From IMG/VR virus record IMGVR_UViG_3300030098_001436, positions 1 through 25,761 of that record: a DNA stretch of 25,761 bases. One strand, given 5' to 3'. The DNA is from a virus. Position 1 is the first letter of the stretch, and each line of letters opens with the position of its first letter. Under the pieces are notes generated by a model. That model was not told the origin of the DNA, did no database searches, and worked only from the letters and a program-made list of their open reading frames with translations. Below are positions 1 through 9,433 of the stretch, piece by piece. Both the position numbers and the translations under genes were made by a program.

Positions 1-2737
1 AACTGAAGATTATGATCAGTTTTATTTAGATAATGATAATGCTGTAAGTAGTAGAGAACTTATAGAACTTGCTGGATCTAATGGAATGACTGCAATTAAA
101 AAATTGTTTGATAGATTTAGTAGAGGAGCAAGAGGAGAAGGCTCTGGTAAAAAAGTAGAAAAATTAGATAATATGGTTTCTTTGGTGAATCAAAATATAT
201 ATCAAGAAGTTACACCTGGCAATGCAGATAAAATATTTGTTGAGATGTTAAAAGATGAATTACAACTTAATCCACAATTAAAAGATATTGATTTAGGTAG
301 TAATACAACAATCACACAAATGTTAATGAAACCAGATGCAAACGGACAAACATTAGTTAATAGTCCTGAGTTTGCTACAGTAATAAGCAAACTACACAAT
401 TTATCAAAACTACCAAAACCTTTACATGGATTAATTCATGATGCTAGATATTTAAATTTAAAAACCATATTTGAACAATCACTTCCTATACTAGATATTA
501 TTAAAGAAGAAAATGAAAATTTATATTTTAGAGAAAAGAATAGAACTGCTTCTGGCATTGGTTTTTTAGAAAGTATTGGAGGATTAAATGTTGAATTAAA
601 TGAAAATGGATCATATTCAGGTATTACTGTTAAAAAATTTGAAACATTACAAGACTTATTTCAGCAACCAGATATTTTAAATATAGTAAATAATGATGTT
701 TTTAAAATTATAGGAAAAAATAAAACAAAAGAAAATGTTACAACCAAAGATGTTAAGAGTGCTATACAAATTATGGCTGAAAAACAATTTAAAAATGATG
801 AAGATAAATTAAGTATATATAAAGAAAATTTAACAGATATTACAAATGCAGTATATTCTGATGTTATATCTCGAAGATATATAGGAGAAGATAGTTTTGA
901 TGTTGAAGATTATATACAAAAAGATTTATCATCAAGAGTAAATAGATTTGTACCATCATCTAAAACACCTTTTGTAAAATCAAAAAAGGTAGATAGCATA
1001 GACCATAAATTAGCAACTAATAAAGAAATAACAATAACTAGCAAATATAATGGTTTAGAATCTTTAATGAGTTCATACCAAGTAAAATTAGCAAGTGAAA
1101 TATTAAGTAATGGCAATGTATCTTTAGAAGAATCACAACCAAATTTATTAGATATTATTGAAGATTCAATTACTATACCTGATGTTAATAAAGATAGAAC
1201 ATTTTTAGCTGGTAAACTTAAAGAAGAAACTAGAATAAAAGATTTTAACACTATTATTGCAAGTGAGCATAATTTAGAATTAAACTTTAATAATGCTAAT
1301 TTAAAAACAAATCAAGATATATTAACTCCTAGTATTACTATAAATGGACAAAAACAAAATGTACCAATAGTAATTGGTAAAAATGCAAGACTACAAGAAG
1401 TAGATACAAAAGAACTTGCAGATGGTTCAACTAATGTAACATATGCTGTTCAAATGCACTATTTTGATAAAAATAATATGACTGCTACTAATAAAGACTA
1501 TTTAATGGATGGTACTGATATATTTAAATTTACTGTAAATCGTACTAACCAACTTAATAATGCAATAAAAAATCAAGCAGTGTTAGATGCCAAGAATTTA
1601 ATTAACAATAATATTAAAATAGCAAAAAGAAATATAGAAAATAGTACAGTAGTAGATGATAAAGATAAACCAAGAATATTAGAAAACTTATCTTATAAAG
1701 AATTTAGTGAAGATAATTTATATAAAGATATTAAAAATGGATCTAACTATATAGCTTATCATAGAGATAATTTATTTTTAGCAAAACCAAATGAAAATGG
1801 AGAAATACAAACAGTAAAAGGTACAATTATATCTTTAGATTCTTATCCAGAAGAAAAAACTTTACAAGATTTTTTAAAAAATGATTTAGGACTCTTGAAA
1901 AAAACAACGCATTATTTAGTGCCAACTATACGAGTAAATGCTCAAGGTAAATTAGAAGATGTGCCACAGAGTCAAATAGTAGCTCATGCAAAATCACTTG
2001 GTCTAAATAATTTAGTATCAGGAGATTCTGTACAAGAAGTTAGACAACATCAAATTAGATTAAAAAAAGTAATTGATGCTGATAATAAAACACATCAAGA
2101 TAATCAAAACATTAAGGCTCCACTACCTATGTTTACAGAAAATGCTAAAGGAGTAAAAGTAACTATAGATGTGATTAATGAAGTATTAGATTTATCTGAC
2201 AAAGCATTTCCTAGCACTAAATCTGGTAGAGATGATAACTTTAGAATGATGTTAAGTACAGCAAAAGCAGAAAGTAAATTTGGTTTAGCAGATGGAACTT
2301 TTAATCCTGATAGAGTAAGCACTGGTATTTTTCAATTTGATAAACGTAGAACTATTATAGATGAAAATGGTCAGCCTAAAGATATAATTCCTATTTTTGC
2401 TGATTTACAAAAATTTAAAATAAAATCTAGCAGAAAGTTTGCAAAGAATGTAGAGAAAATGGATAAAGTAATTAATGAAAAATATCCAGATATAGATTTT
2501 AAATTTTCAGAACTTCAACATTCAGATTTAAGAGTGCCATTTAATGCCGCAGTTGTAATGAGATTATGGCTTATGACTATACCATCATCATATAAGACAA
2601 TAGATCAAGCGGCAAAGTTATATAAAGATAGATACAATAGTAATGATCCTAATGCAAAAGGTAGTGAAGAAGGTTTTAAATTATTAAATAGATATTTTTA
2701 TAATAAAGATGTACAGGATATAATTGATGGCTACTGA
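1..2737 (+). CDS. Internal virion (ejection) protein, gp15-like, with C-terminal lytic-transglycosylase-like domain; 5' partial
   Basis: The frame is open from base 2 with no stop before the first ATG at 86, and that ATG has no Shine-Dalgarno sequence. The gene therefore begins upstream of the window and 911 codons are visible. Most of the protein is soluble, rich in Lys, Asn and Asp, with no membrane segment, and I cannot assign a domain there. Near the C-terminus, AESKFG (Glu codon at 2270) is followed by STGIFQFD (2318-2341). This is the ES...GIxQ pattern of lysozyme-like lytic transglycosylases, where the Glu is catalytic and the Gln lies in the active-site cleft. The next two genes are gp16-like and gp17-like, so position suggests a T7 gp15-type ejection protein. 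The inferred job is to help build the DNA conduit, with the terminal domain opening peptidoglycan. The family call rests on context and this short motif, not on end-to-end similarity. Confidence 0.6.
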   Translation, partial: TEDYDQFYLDNDNAVSSRELIELAGSNGMTAIKKLFDRFSRGARGEGSGKKVEKLDNMVSLVNQNIYQEVTPGNADKIFVEMLKDELQLNPQLKDIDLGSNTTITQMLMKPDANGQTLVNSPEFATVISKLHNLSKLPKPLHGLIHDARYLNLKTIFEQSLPILDIIKEENENLYFREKNRTASGIGFLESIGGLNVELNENGSYSGITVKKFETLQDLFQQPDILNIVNNDVFKIIGKNKTKENVTTKDVKSAIQIMAEKQFKNDEDKLSIYKENLTDITNAVYSDVISRRYIGEDSFDVEDYIQKDLSSRVNRFVPSSKTPFVKSKKVDSIDHKLATNKEITITSKYNGLESLMSSYQVKLASEILSNGNVSLEESQPNLLDIIEDSITIPDVNKDRTFLAGKLKEETRIKDFNTIIASEHNLELNFNNANLKTNQDILTPSITINGQKQNVPIVIGKNARLQEVDTKELADGSTNVTYAVQMHYFDKNNMTATNKDYLMDGTDIFKFTVNRTNQLNNAIKNQAVLDAKNLINNNIKIAKRNIENSTVVDDKDKPRILENLSYKEFSEDNLYKDIKNGSNYIAYHRDNLFLAKPNENGEIQTVKGTIISLDSYPEEKTLQDFLKNDLGLLKKTTHYLVPTIRVNAQGKLEDVPQSQIVAHAKSLGLNNLVSGDSVQEVRQHQIRLKKVIDADNKTHQDNQNIKAPLPMFTENAKGVKVTIDVINEVLDLSDKAFPSTKSGRDDNFRMMLSTAKAESKFGLADGTFNPDRVSTGIFQFDKRRTIIDENGQPKDIIPIFADLQKFKIKSSRKFAKNVEKMDKVINEKYPDIDFKFSELQHSDLRVPFNAAVVMRLWLMTIPSSYKTIDQAAKLYKDRYNSNDPNAKGSEEGFKLLNRYFYNKDVQDIIDGY

Positions 2738-5700
2738 TTTTCAAAATCCATACAAAATAAACCATATAAGAAGTAGACTGCCTGAGATATTTGAAGTAGA
2801 TGAAAATCCTACATGGTGGCAAGATGTTGGTAGTAACTACAAACTTATGTATGCACCAGTCATATCTAGAATAAAAGAAGGACAGCTATTTGGTTTTGAA
2901 GATGATCCTAATTTTAACGTAACATCTGATATGTTTGATGGATCAGAGCCTTTTGAATTGTATGAAGATCTCATAGATTCTAAAAGTCAAAAAGAATTTG
3001 ATTATAGAAAAAATATATATTCAAAGATGGAAGGTATTAGAAAAGAATTAAGTATAAATAATTCTATATCTGCTGGTTTGTTTGCTGGTGTATTTGATCC
3101 TATAAATTTGATACCAATACCAACAGCTGTAGGAATGGGTTTTGCAAAAGGAGCGGCAAGATTAGCTATGGGAGCATCAGCAGTAACAGGAGTACAAGAA
3201 GGGTTTAGAGGATACAACGATCCACTATATGAACCTATTGAAACTGTTTTTGCATTAGGAGGGTCTACATTATTTGGTGGATTGCTTGGTGGCACAATAG
3301 GTCATGTTACAAGAAACTCTGGTAAAAATTTTAGTAAAGCTACCTATTCTGATGATGGTGCAGATATATCAAAAGAAACAAAACTAATAACATATGAGCC
3401 TAATGAAAAACAACCTATACCTAAAAAGAAAGTAGAACCTGTAAATAAAGAAGATATAAAAGTATCAGGTGATGTAGATTATAAAGAAGTAAAACCTATA
3501 CCTAAAAATAAAAATGATGAAATAGATGATGTAGTAGAAGAAGTAGATTTAAAAGAAAAAACTATACAAGAAGAAGTAGCTCCAGAAAAAGCATTTGGTT
3601 TAGAGTTTACTTTAAAAGGCAGTATATTTGGTAGATCAGTAACAAGATTTAAAGCAAAAAGACTTAGAGATTGGAGTGTTAATGTTGCCGCAGATTTTGG
3701 TATAGCTTTTAGAGATTCTAAATTAGGTAGAGTTATTACCAACAATACTATTGGTGGTACTGTTAATTTAAACAAAGGTATATGGTTAGGACAAACAGCA
3801 GACTATATTAAGTTTGCACAAAACAAATACCTTGAAGCAGTACAAAATATCAAAGATCCTACATACATAACTGGTATTAACATACCATTACAAAAAGAAA
3901 AAATAAGACAATTTTTTACTAGAGATGGTACTTTAAAATACAAAGATTTTATGGATGAAGTAGGACTTGCTATTATCAAAGGTAGTGATTCTGGAAAGAT
4001 AGAACATGAAATACCACAAGTAAAAGAAGTAGCACAAAAGTTTTTAGAAAAAATGGATCTTGCTAAAAAGTCTGGTATAGAAGCTAACTTCTTTATGACA
4101 GGTAAAAGTTTATTAAGAAGGCATAAACAATTAGCTACAGAGATTCGAAGTGCTTTAAATATACAAAAAGGACTACTAAGAGCAAATAGAAAAAAAGCAA
4201 CTGGAGAATATAAACTACGATTAAGATATAACTTGCAAAGAATATATACAGCTTTACAAAGTATAGAATCATTAGAAAGATTTCAGTTTTCTAAGATAAG
4301 AAATACAGAAAGAACACAAGGTAGATTAGATGATTTAGTGGAAGAACTAGATGCAGAAAGTGAAAATGCTTTTGCTGAGTTTGAAAAAATTATAAAAAAT
4401 CCAGAATCTATATTAGATATAGAAAAAGATATTATGAAGAGATTAAAAAAATCTCATCAAAGAAATCTAAAAGTATTAAGAGAACTATCTGAAGAATTTG
4501 CTACTAGAGGTTTAACAAAAAAACAAAAAGCATATTATGATATTCTTATTGATAGAGTTACAAGTATATATAAAAATGCAACACCAAGAGAAAAAGCTAT
4601 ATTAGATGAGATTATAACATTTAAGATAGGTGAAACAACAGTACGTGGTAGTAAAAGTAGAGCAAACAAATTACGTCAGCTTCTTGGTAAAATAGAAAAC
4701 CCACAAAGATTAGATGCAGATTCTTTGATAGCTAATATGACAAGAACATTTGAAGCATTGTATACAAAACCAGTTAAACCTACAAACGAAAAGTTTTATT
4801 TTACAAGACATTGGAATACAGGAGCAATACAGGATAATGAAGTATTATTTAGAGGTATTCTGTATAATCATTATTTAAAAAATCCTGTTGGTAGACTAGC
4901 ATCAATAATTGAAGATGGTGATAAAGCTAAAATAGAATCAGAAATAAATAAAAAAGTTACACAAACCTATAACAGAATTATTGCTGATCACGATAACTTA
5001 AATGTAGAAAACATAAATGGGCAAGGTTTAAACAAGTTTGTTATGCATAGAAAACTTGATGCACCTAATAGTTTGTTTGTAGGAGTTGGTCCAGATAAAA
5101 TTAATTTTATAGATGTAAATGCAGACTCAGTAATGAGAGTGTATATGCAAAGGTTCGGACCTAATGTAGAAATGGCAAGAATGTTTAATGGAGATAGATT
5201 TGGAGATAGTGAGTTATTTCAATCTATAGATGATGCTATACAAAGATATAGTAAAGAAGTAAATAAAAACTACAACAAAGAAGCAAATAGATTTGCAAAT
5301 CAATATGATGATATGCGTGAATTATCTTATGCTGTTATGGGTAGAATGGGATTAGGTGCTAATACAGGCTCACGTTCTAATCAAGTAGCAAGAATATTAC
5401 AGCAATATGCACAGCTTACTATGATGGGTAGTGCAACACTAGCATCTCTTGCAGATCCATTTAAAGTAATTCTATCTAGAGGACTAAGAGAAACTTTTGG
5501 CAGATATATTAATTCTTGGCTAGGTGATTTAAATGGTATTGAAAAAGCATTAAGAAAAGCTGGAGAAGAAGACTTACTTATTGTTACTGGAGAAGCTAAT
5601 GATCCAATACTTAATACAGTAGCAACTAGAATGTCAGATATTGATTCATCACTTGGTATGCATGGTAATAGAAAGTTAGGTAAAATAGGAGATAAAATTG

Positions 5701-6668
5701 CAGATATTACAGATAGAGCATCAGCTAGTTTTTATAATGTAAATTTATTAAATCAATGGACTACAGGTCTTAAAAGATGGGTATCAAGTATGTCTGCTGA
5801 TAGAATAATTAGAACTGGCATAGCTATTGTTGATGGTAAACCAACAACCAAAAACTTAAAGTTTGATGAACAAATATTACTACAGCATGGTTTAACAAGA
5901 ACTGATTTAAGAAAGATAGCAAAAGTTTGGAGAGCAAATAATGGCGAAAGAGGTAAAAAAATATATTATAGCAATGTTACAAAGTGGATGGATCAAGAAC
6001 CAGAGTTAGCTAGAAAGTATATTGCGGCTGTTAGAGCAGACATTATTAGCACAATCATTACACCTACAGATGCAGATAAACCACTATTATCATATGGTAA
6101 ATTTAAAGGCAGTAGATTTGGTAAATTACTAGGTGATAGACAACATACATTTTTTAAACTACCTATACAATTTATGAGTTGGAGTTTTGCCGCTAACAAT
6201 AAAATATTACTATCTACATTGCAAGGTAGACACAAAGGAGTTATGGCTGGGGTTGTTGCTATGTTAGCAGCTGGGGTAGCAAGTGATTATATTAGAAATA
6301 GAAGTTGGTGGGAAAATAAATCTTTAACAGAAAAAATTATAAGAGGTATTGAATATTCAGGACTAACAAGTTATTGGTTAGATATTAATAACTTTGTAGA
6401 AGTAGCTTCATATAATAACTTTGGTATACGACCTTTGTTTGGGCAAGAGAATCCTTTTGCTGGTGAAACAGGTGATGCATTGTCAGAACCATTCGGTCCT
6501 GTAGGTAGTTTAGCTTATGATAGTTATAGGTTATTTGCAGATGATGAATTGACATTAGATAGAAAAGCATCAATAATACGCAGATTGATACCATACAACA
6601 ATATTTTATATTTAAAATGGTTGTTTAAAAGTATGGAAAATACTATAGTGGATCAAATAGAGGATTAA
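2727..6668 (+). CDS. Large internal virion/ejection protein, T7 gp16-like
   Basis: This 1313-residue protein is close to the 1318 residues of T7 gp16 and sits just before the tail-fibre gene as gp16 does. I start it at ATG 2727, not TTG 2724, because AGGA at 2715-2718 lies eight bases upstream. It overlaps the previous gene by 11 bases. Residues about 119-196 contain two hydrophobic, glycine-rich stretches (SAGLFAGVFDPINLIPIP and FALGGSTLFGGLLGG), as expected for a protein that enters the host envelope. A charged region follows, then long helical segments (about 400-680). The C-terminal third contains FFKLPIQFMSWSFAANNKILLS, the hydrophobic MAGVVAMLAAGVA (about 1173-1185) and a Trp-rich tail, resembling the gp16 C-terminus. 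No transglycosylase motif is visible at its own N-terminus, unlike T7 gp16. The inferred role is an ejected channel protein for genome delivery. Confidence 0.65.
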   Translation: MATDFQNPYKINHIRSRLPEIFEVDENPTWWQDVGSNYKLMYAPVISRIKEGQLFGFEDDPNFNVTSDMFDGSEPFELYEDLIDSKSQKEFDYRKNIYSKMEGIRKELSINNSISAGLFAGVFDPINLIPIPTAVGMGFAKGAARLAMGASAVTGVQEGFRGYNDPLYEPIETVFALGGSTLFGGLLGGTIGHVTRNSGKNFSKATYSDDGADISKETKLITYEPNEKQPIPKKKVEPVNKEDIKVSGDVDYKEVKPIPKNKNDEIDDVVEEVDLKEKTIQEEVAPEKAFGLEFTLKGSIFGRSVTRFKAKRLRDWSVNVAADFGIAFRDSKLGRVITNNTIGGTVNLNKGIWLGQTADYIKFAQNKYLEAVQNIKDPTYITGINIPLQKEKIRQFFTRDGTLKYKDFMDEVGLAIIKGSDSGKIEHEIPQVKEVAQKFLEKMDLAKKSGIEANFFMTGKSLLRRHKQLATEIRSALNIQKGLLRANRKKATGEYKLRLRYNLQRIYTALQSIESLERFQFSKIRNTERTQGRLDDLVEELDAESENAFAEFEKIIKNPESILDIEKDIMKRLKKSHQRNLKVLRELSEEFATRGLTKKQKAYYDILIDRVTSIYKNATPREKAILDEIITFKIGETTVRGSKSRANKLRQLLGKIENPQRLDADSLIANMTRTFEALYTKPVKPTNEKFYFTRHWNTGAIQDNEVLFRGILYNHYLKNPVGRLASIIEDGDKAKIESEINKKVTQTYNRIIADHDNLNVENINGQGLNKFVMHRKLDAPNSLFVGVGPDKINFIDVNADSVMRVYMQRFGPNVEMARMFNGDRFGDSELFQSIDDAIQRYSKEVNKNYNKEANRFANQYDDMRELSYAVMGRMGLGANTGSRSNQVARILQQYAQLTMMGSATLASLADPFKVILSRGLRETFGRYINSWLGDLNGIEKALRKAGEEDLLIVTGEANDPILNTVATRMSDIDSSLGMHGNRKLGKIGDKIADITDRASASFYNVNLLNQWTTGLKRWVSSMSADRIIRTGIAIVDGKPTTKNLKFDEQILLQHGLTRTDLRKIAKVWRANNGERGKKIYYSNVTKWMDQEPELARKYIAAVRADIISTIITPTDADKPLLSYGKFKGSRFGKLLGDRQHTFFKLPIQFMSWSFAANNKILLSTLQGRHKGVMAGVVAMLAAGVASDYIRNRSWWENKSLTEKIIRGIEYSGLTSYWLDINNFVEVASYNNFGIRPLFGQENPFAGETGDALSEPFGPVGSLAYDSYRLFADDELTLDRKASIIRRLIPYNNILYLKWLFKSMENTIVDQIED

Positions 6669-8642
6669 ATGGCAATAGTAGTCAATGATACAACACCAAG
6701 AAACCAGTACACTGCTAGTGGTGGTCAAACACAGTTTACTTATAGCTTTGAAATATTTGAAGTAACAGATATTAAAGTATTTAAAGGATCTACATTACTT
6801 ACATATGCCGCTTCTCCTAGTGATGCTACACAATATTCAGTTCAAAATGCTGGTGTAAGTGGTGGTGGTACAATAACATTAGGTGGTGGTGCTACTGCTA
6901 GTGATGTATATACATTGGTAAGAGATATACCAGTAAAAAGAACTACAGATTTTCCTACATCTGGACCATTTGTTATTGATAGTTTAAATACAGACTTAGA
7001 TAAAATGGTTGCTATGATGGGTGAGAGAGAAGATGAGATAGCAAGATCAATTCAATTATCAGATGAAGATTCTTCAGCAACATTAACTTTACCTTTAAAA
7101 GCATCTAGAGCAAATAATATACTTACATTTGATAGTAGTGGTAATGTATCAGCATCTATAGCGGCAACTGATGTTGCAACTGTTGCTGGTATATCAGCTA
7201 ATGTAACTACTGTAGCTGGTATATCTTCAAATATAACAACTGTAGCTGGTAAAGCTAGTTTAATTACTTCTGATTTTGTAGCAGATCTAAATACATTAGC
7301 AACCACAGATATAGTAGCAGATATAAATTTACTTGCTACTAGTGATGTAGTCGCAGACTTAAACACATTAGCTACTACAGATATAGTATCGGATTTAAAC
7401 ACTTTAGCTACTACAGACATAGTTAGTGATTTAAATACTTTAGCAACATCTGATATTGTAAGTGATATAAATACATTAGCTACAAGTGATATTGTTTCAG
7501 ATTTAAATACATTGGCTACCTCTGATTTTGTATCAGATTTAAACACAATGGCAACATCAACAAATGTTACTAACTTAAATACAGTAGCTAGTGCTAATTC
7601 TAATATTACAGCTGTAGCTGGTGCAATAACAAATATAAATACTGTTGCTACTAATGTTGCTTCTGTTAATTCATTTGCAGAAAAATATAGAATAGCAAGT
7701 AGTGATCCTTCAAGTTCTTTAGATACAGGTGATTTGTATTATAATACAAGTGAAGATGCCTTAAAAGTTTATAATGGTTCTGCGTGGGTAACTGCTACTG
7801 CTGGTTCTGTTTTAACTTCTTTAGCATCAGATACAACTCCACAATTAGGTGGAAATTTAGATATGAATGGTCAAGATATTGTTACTACATCTAATGCTGA
7901 TATAGAATTAGCACCTAATGGTACCGGTAAAACTGTTTTAAAAGGTAATACAAATCCAGGAACTATTGTATTTAATTGTGAAAGTAACACGCATGGACAA
8001 ACAGTAAAATCTCAACCTCATAGTGCAAGTGTAACTAATACATTAACACTACCTCCAGGAGGTGACCAAGAAATAGTAGGTACTACAGCTACTCAAACAC
8101 TTACAAATAAAAGTATAGTAGCTACACAATTAACAGGCACAATAGCAAATGCAAGACTTGATGCACAGTTACAAGATGTAGCTGGATTAGCAGTTACAAA
8201 TGGTAATTTTATTGTTGGTGATGGTGCTAATTTTGTAGCTGAAAGTGGTGCTACTGCAAGAGCAAGTTTAGGTCTTACAATAGGATCTGATGTACAAGCA
8301 TTTGATAGCGATACAGCTAAAACAGATGTAACACAAAGTTTTACTAAACCTCAAAGAAATGCACTTACTACAGATAATGATGGATCATTTGATATGGATG
8401 CTAATAATAATTTTAAATGTACTCCTAGTGGTAACTTTGCTTTAACTTTTACTAATCATGCAGATGGACAGTCTGGTTATATTTTACTTATTAACTCTGG
8501 TGGGCATACAGTATCACTTCATGCAAATACTAAAGCAGATGCAAACTTAGCAACAACAGTATCAAGTGCTGGTACATACCTTATATCGTATTTGTCTGAT
8601 GGCACAAATGCTTATTTGACCAATTCTGCTATTTTTGCATAG
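6669..8642 (+). CDS. Tail fibre protein with T7 gp17-type N-terminal domain
   Basis: Residues 1-130 match the T7 tail-fibre N-terminal pattern that anchors the fibre to the tail. There is an early QTQFTYSFEIFEV strand, then YTLVRDIPVKRTTDF and a helical LNTDLDKMVAMMGEREDEIARS. Short VTTVAGIS-type repeats follow (about 170-200), then eight 12-residue repeats of the DLNTLATSDIVS type (206-301). Next come a segment common in phage fibres (YRIASSDPSSSLDTGDLYYN ... YNGSAW), a low-complexity beta-rich shaft, and a Gly/Ser/Thr-rich end suited to a trimeric tip. The start ATG follows the previous stop directly, with AGAGGA at 6659-6664. The tip probably binds a surface receptor, but it shows no recognisable enzyme motif. 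The family call is firm for the N-terminus and weaker for the tip. Confidence 0.85.
   Translation: MAIVVNDTTPRNQYTASGGQTQFTYSFEIFEVTDIKVFKGSTLLTYAASPSDATQYSVQNAGVSGGGTITLGGGATASDVYTLVRDIPVKRTTDFPTSGPFVIDSLNTDLDKMVAMMGEREDEIARSIQLSDEDSSATLTLPLKASRANNILTFDSSGNVSASIAATDVATVAGISANVTTVAGISSNITTVAGKASLITSDFVADLNTLATTDIVADINLLATSDVVADLNTLATTDIVSDLNTLATTDIVSDLNTLATSDIVSDINTLATSDIVSDLNTLATSDFVSDLNTMATSTNVTNLNTVASANSNITAVAGAITNINTVATNVASVNSFAEKYRIASSDPSSSLDTGDLYYNTSEDALKVYNGSAWVTATAGSVLTSLASDTTPQLGGNLDMNGQDIVTTSNADIELAPNGTGKTVLKGNTNPGTIVFNCESNTHGQTVKSQPHSASVTNTLTLPPGGDQEIVGTTATQTLTNKSIVATQLTGTIANARLDAQLQDVAGLAVTNGNFIVGDGANFVAESGATARASLGLTIGSDVQAFDSDTAKTDVTQSFTKPQRNALTTDNDGSFDMDANNNFKCTPSGNFALTFTNHADGQSGYILLINSGGHTVSLHANTKADANLATTVSSAGTYLISYLSDGTNAYLTNSAIFA
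7284..7571 (+). repeat. Eight tandem 36-bp repeats coding DLNTLATSDIVS-type 12-mers
   Basis: These are eight in-frame 36-base units inside the tail-fibre gene, giving residues 206-301. A ninth, broken unit (NLNTVA) follows. Units differ mainly at synonymous positions and by conservative swaps (Thr/Ser, Ile/Val/Phe, Leu/Ile), so the peptide period is kept while the DNA has drifted. A strict 12-residue period with Leu/Ile at fixed places suits a coiled or helical trimeric shaft whose length can change by whole units. Confidence 0.9.
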
Positions 8643-9428
8643 ATGAGTATTTTACAAAACAGTAATGCAATACCAGTTGCTAGTGCTGCTGGATTTTATG
8701 ACCATCAGATAGAACAGTCACTTTTAATTCCTAGATCAACAACAGCAAAATTAAGTAGAACTTTAGGAACACCCACTAATCAATATAAGATGACTTTTAG
8801 TGCATGGATAAAAAGAGCATTTATAGGTAATACAAATCTTTGTATGGTATTGAATACTGTAGATGGTAGTTCAGGTGTCAATACAGCATTTGATTATTCT
8901 GTTGATGACAAACTAGGTATTGCAGTTTCAGGTTCGTATGATGGTGATACTTCTTCATCTACTTTAGACCCAGTTTTTAGAGATACATCTGCATTTATGC
9001 ACTTGGTTATAGCGTATGATACTACTGATGGAACATCTACAAATAGAGTAAAAGTATATCAAAATGGAACTCAACTGACTGGATATACAACAACAGTATC
9101 ACAAAATACGACTGTAGCTTATAATAAAAATGGACTCACGCTTAATTTAGGTGGTCATGTGAGTGCTAGTTATTCTTTAGGTGGATACATAGCAGAGGTA
9201 GTCATAATAGATGGGCAACAACTTGCACCAACTTCTTTTGCAGAGGAAAAGAATGGGGTTTGGAAGCCTGTCTCTGTAAGTGGTCTCACCTTCGGAAATA
9301 ATGGAGCTTACCTTAAATTTGTATCTGGAGCCATTGGCACAGACAGTAGTGGAAACGGAAATACATTTACTACAAGTGGCTTAACTGACACGAATATCGT
9401 GTTGGATAGTCCAACATTTGGGAGTTAA
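8643..9428 (+). CDS. LamG-like (concanavalin-type) virion adhesin, N-terminal half of a split protein
   Basis: This 261-residue protein starts with GFYDHQIEQSL and then carries a jelly-roll lectin pattern over about 25-195. The pattern includes MTFSAWIKR, FMHLVIAYDTTDGT, RVKVYQNGTQL and GGYIAEVVIIDGQQL. It ends GTDSSGNGNTFTTSGLTDTNIVLDSPTFGS. As I recall phage proteins of this type, this LamG unit is normally followed in the same chain by a D(S/T)PT...NF..NPL linker and a SPRY-like domain. Here the stop at 9426-9428 falls in that linker, and the next gene begins with the rest of it. The ATG follows the fibre stop directly (TAGATG) and has no Shine-Dalgarno sequence, so translation is probably coupled to the fibre gene. 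The likely role is glycan or surface binding on the virion; the ligand is unknown. Confidence 0.7.
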   Translation: MSILQNSNAIPVASAAGFYDHQIEQSLLIPRSTTAKLSRTLGTPTNQYKMTFSAWIKRAFIGNTNLCMVLNTVDGSSGVNTAFDYSVDDKLGIAVSGSYDGDTSSSTLDPVFRDTSAFMHLVIAYDTTDGTSTNRVKVYQNGTQLTGYTTTVSQNTTVAYNKNGLTLNLGGHVSASYSLGGYIAEVVIIDGQQLAPTSFAEEKNGVWKPVSVSGLTFGNNGAYLKFVSGAIGTDSSGNGNTFTTSGLTDTNIVLDSPTFGS

Positions 9429-9433
9429 TTAAT

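Noticed and set aside
86-88. ATG 86 as the true start of the first gene
   Set aside because: The frame is open all the way to base 2 and no Shine-Dalgarno sequence precedes the ATG, so the gene most likely begins outside the window.
7052-7546. 164-codon open frame on the minus strand
   Set aside because: It is the antisense of the tail-fibre 12-mer repeats. The repeat period keeps the reverse frame open; there is no ribosome site and the product is only the mirrored repeat.
7284-7571. CRISPR array
   Set aside because: The 36-base periodicity has no spacers; it is continuous in-frame coding repeat.
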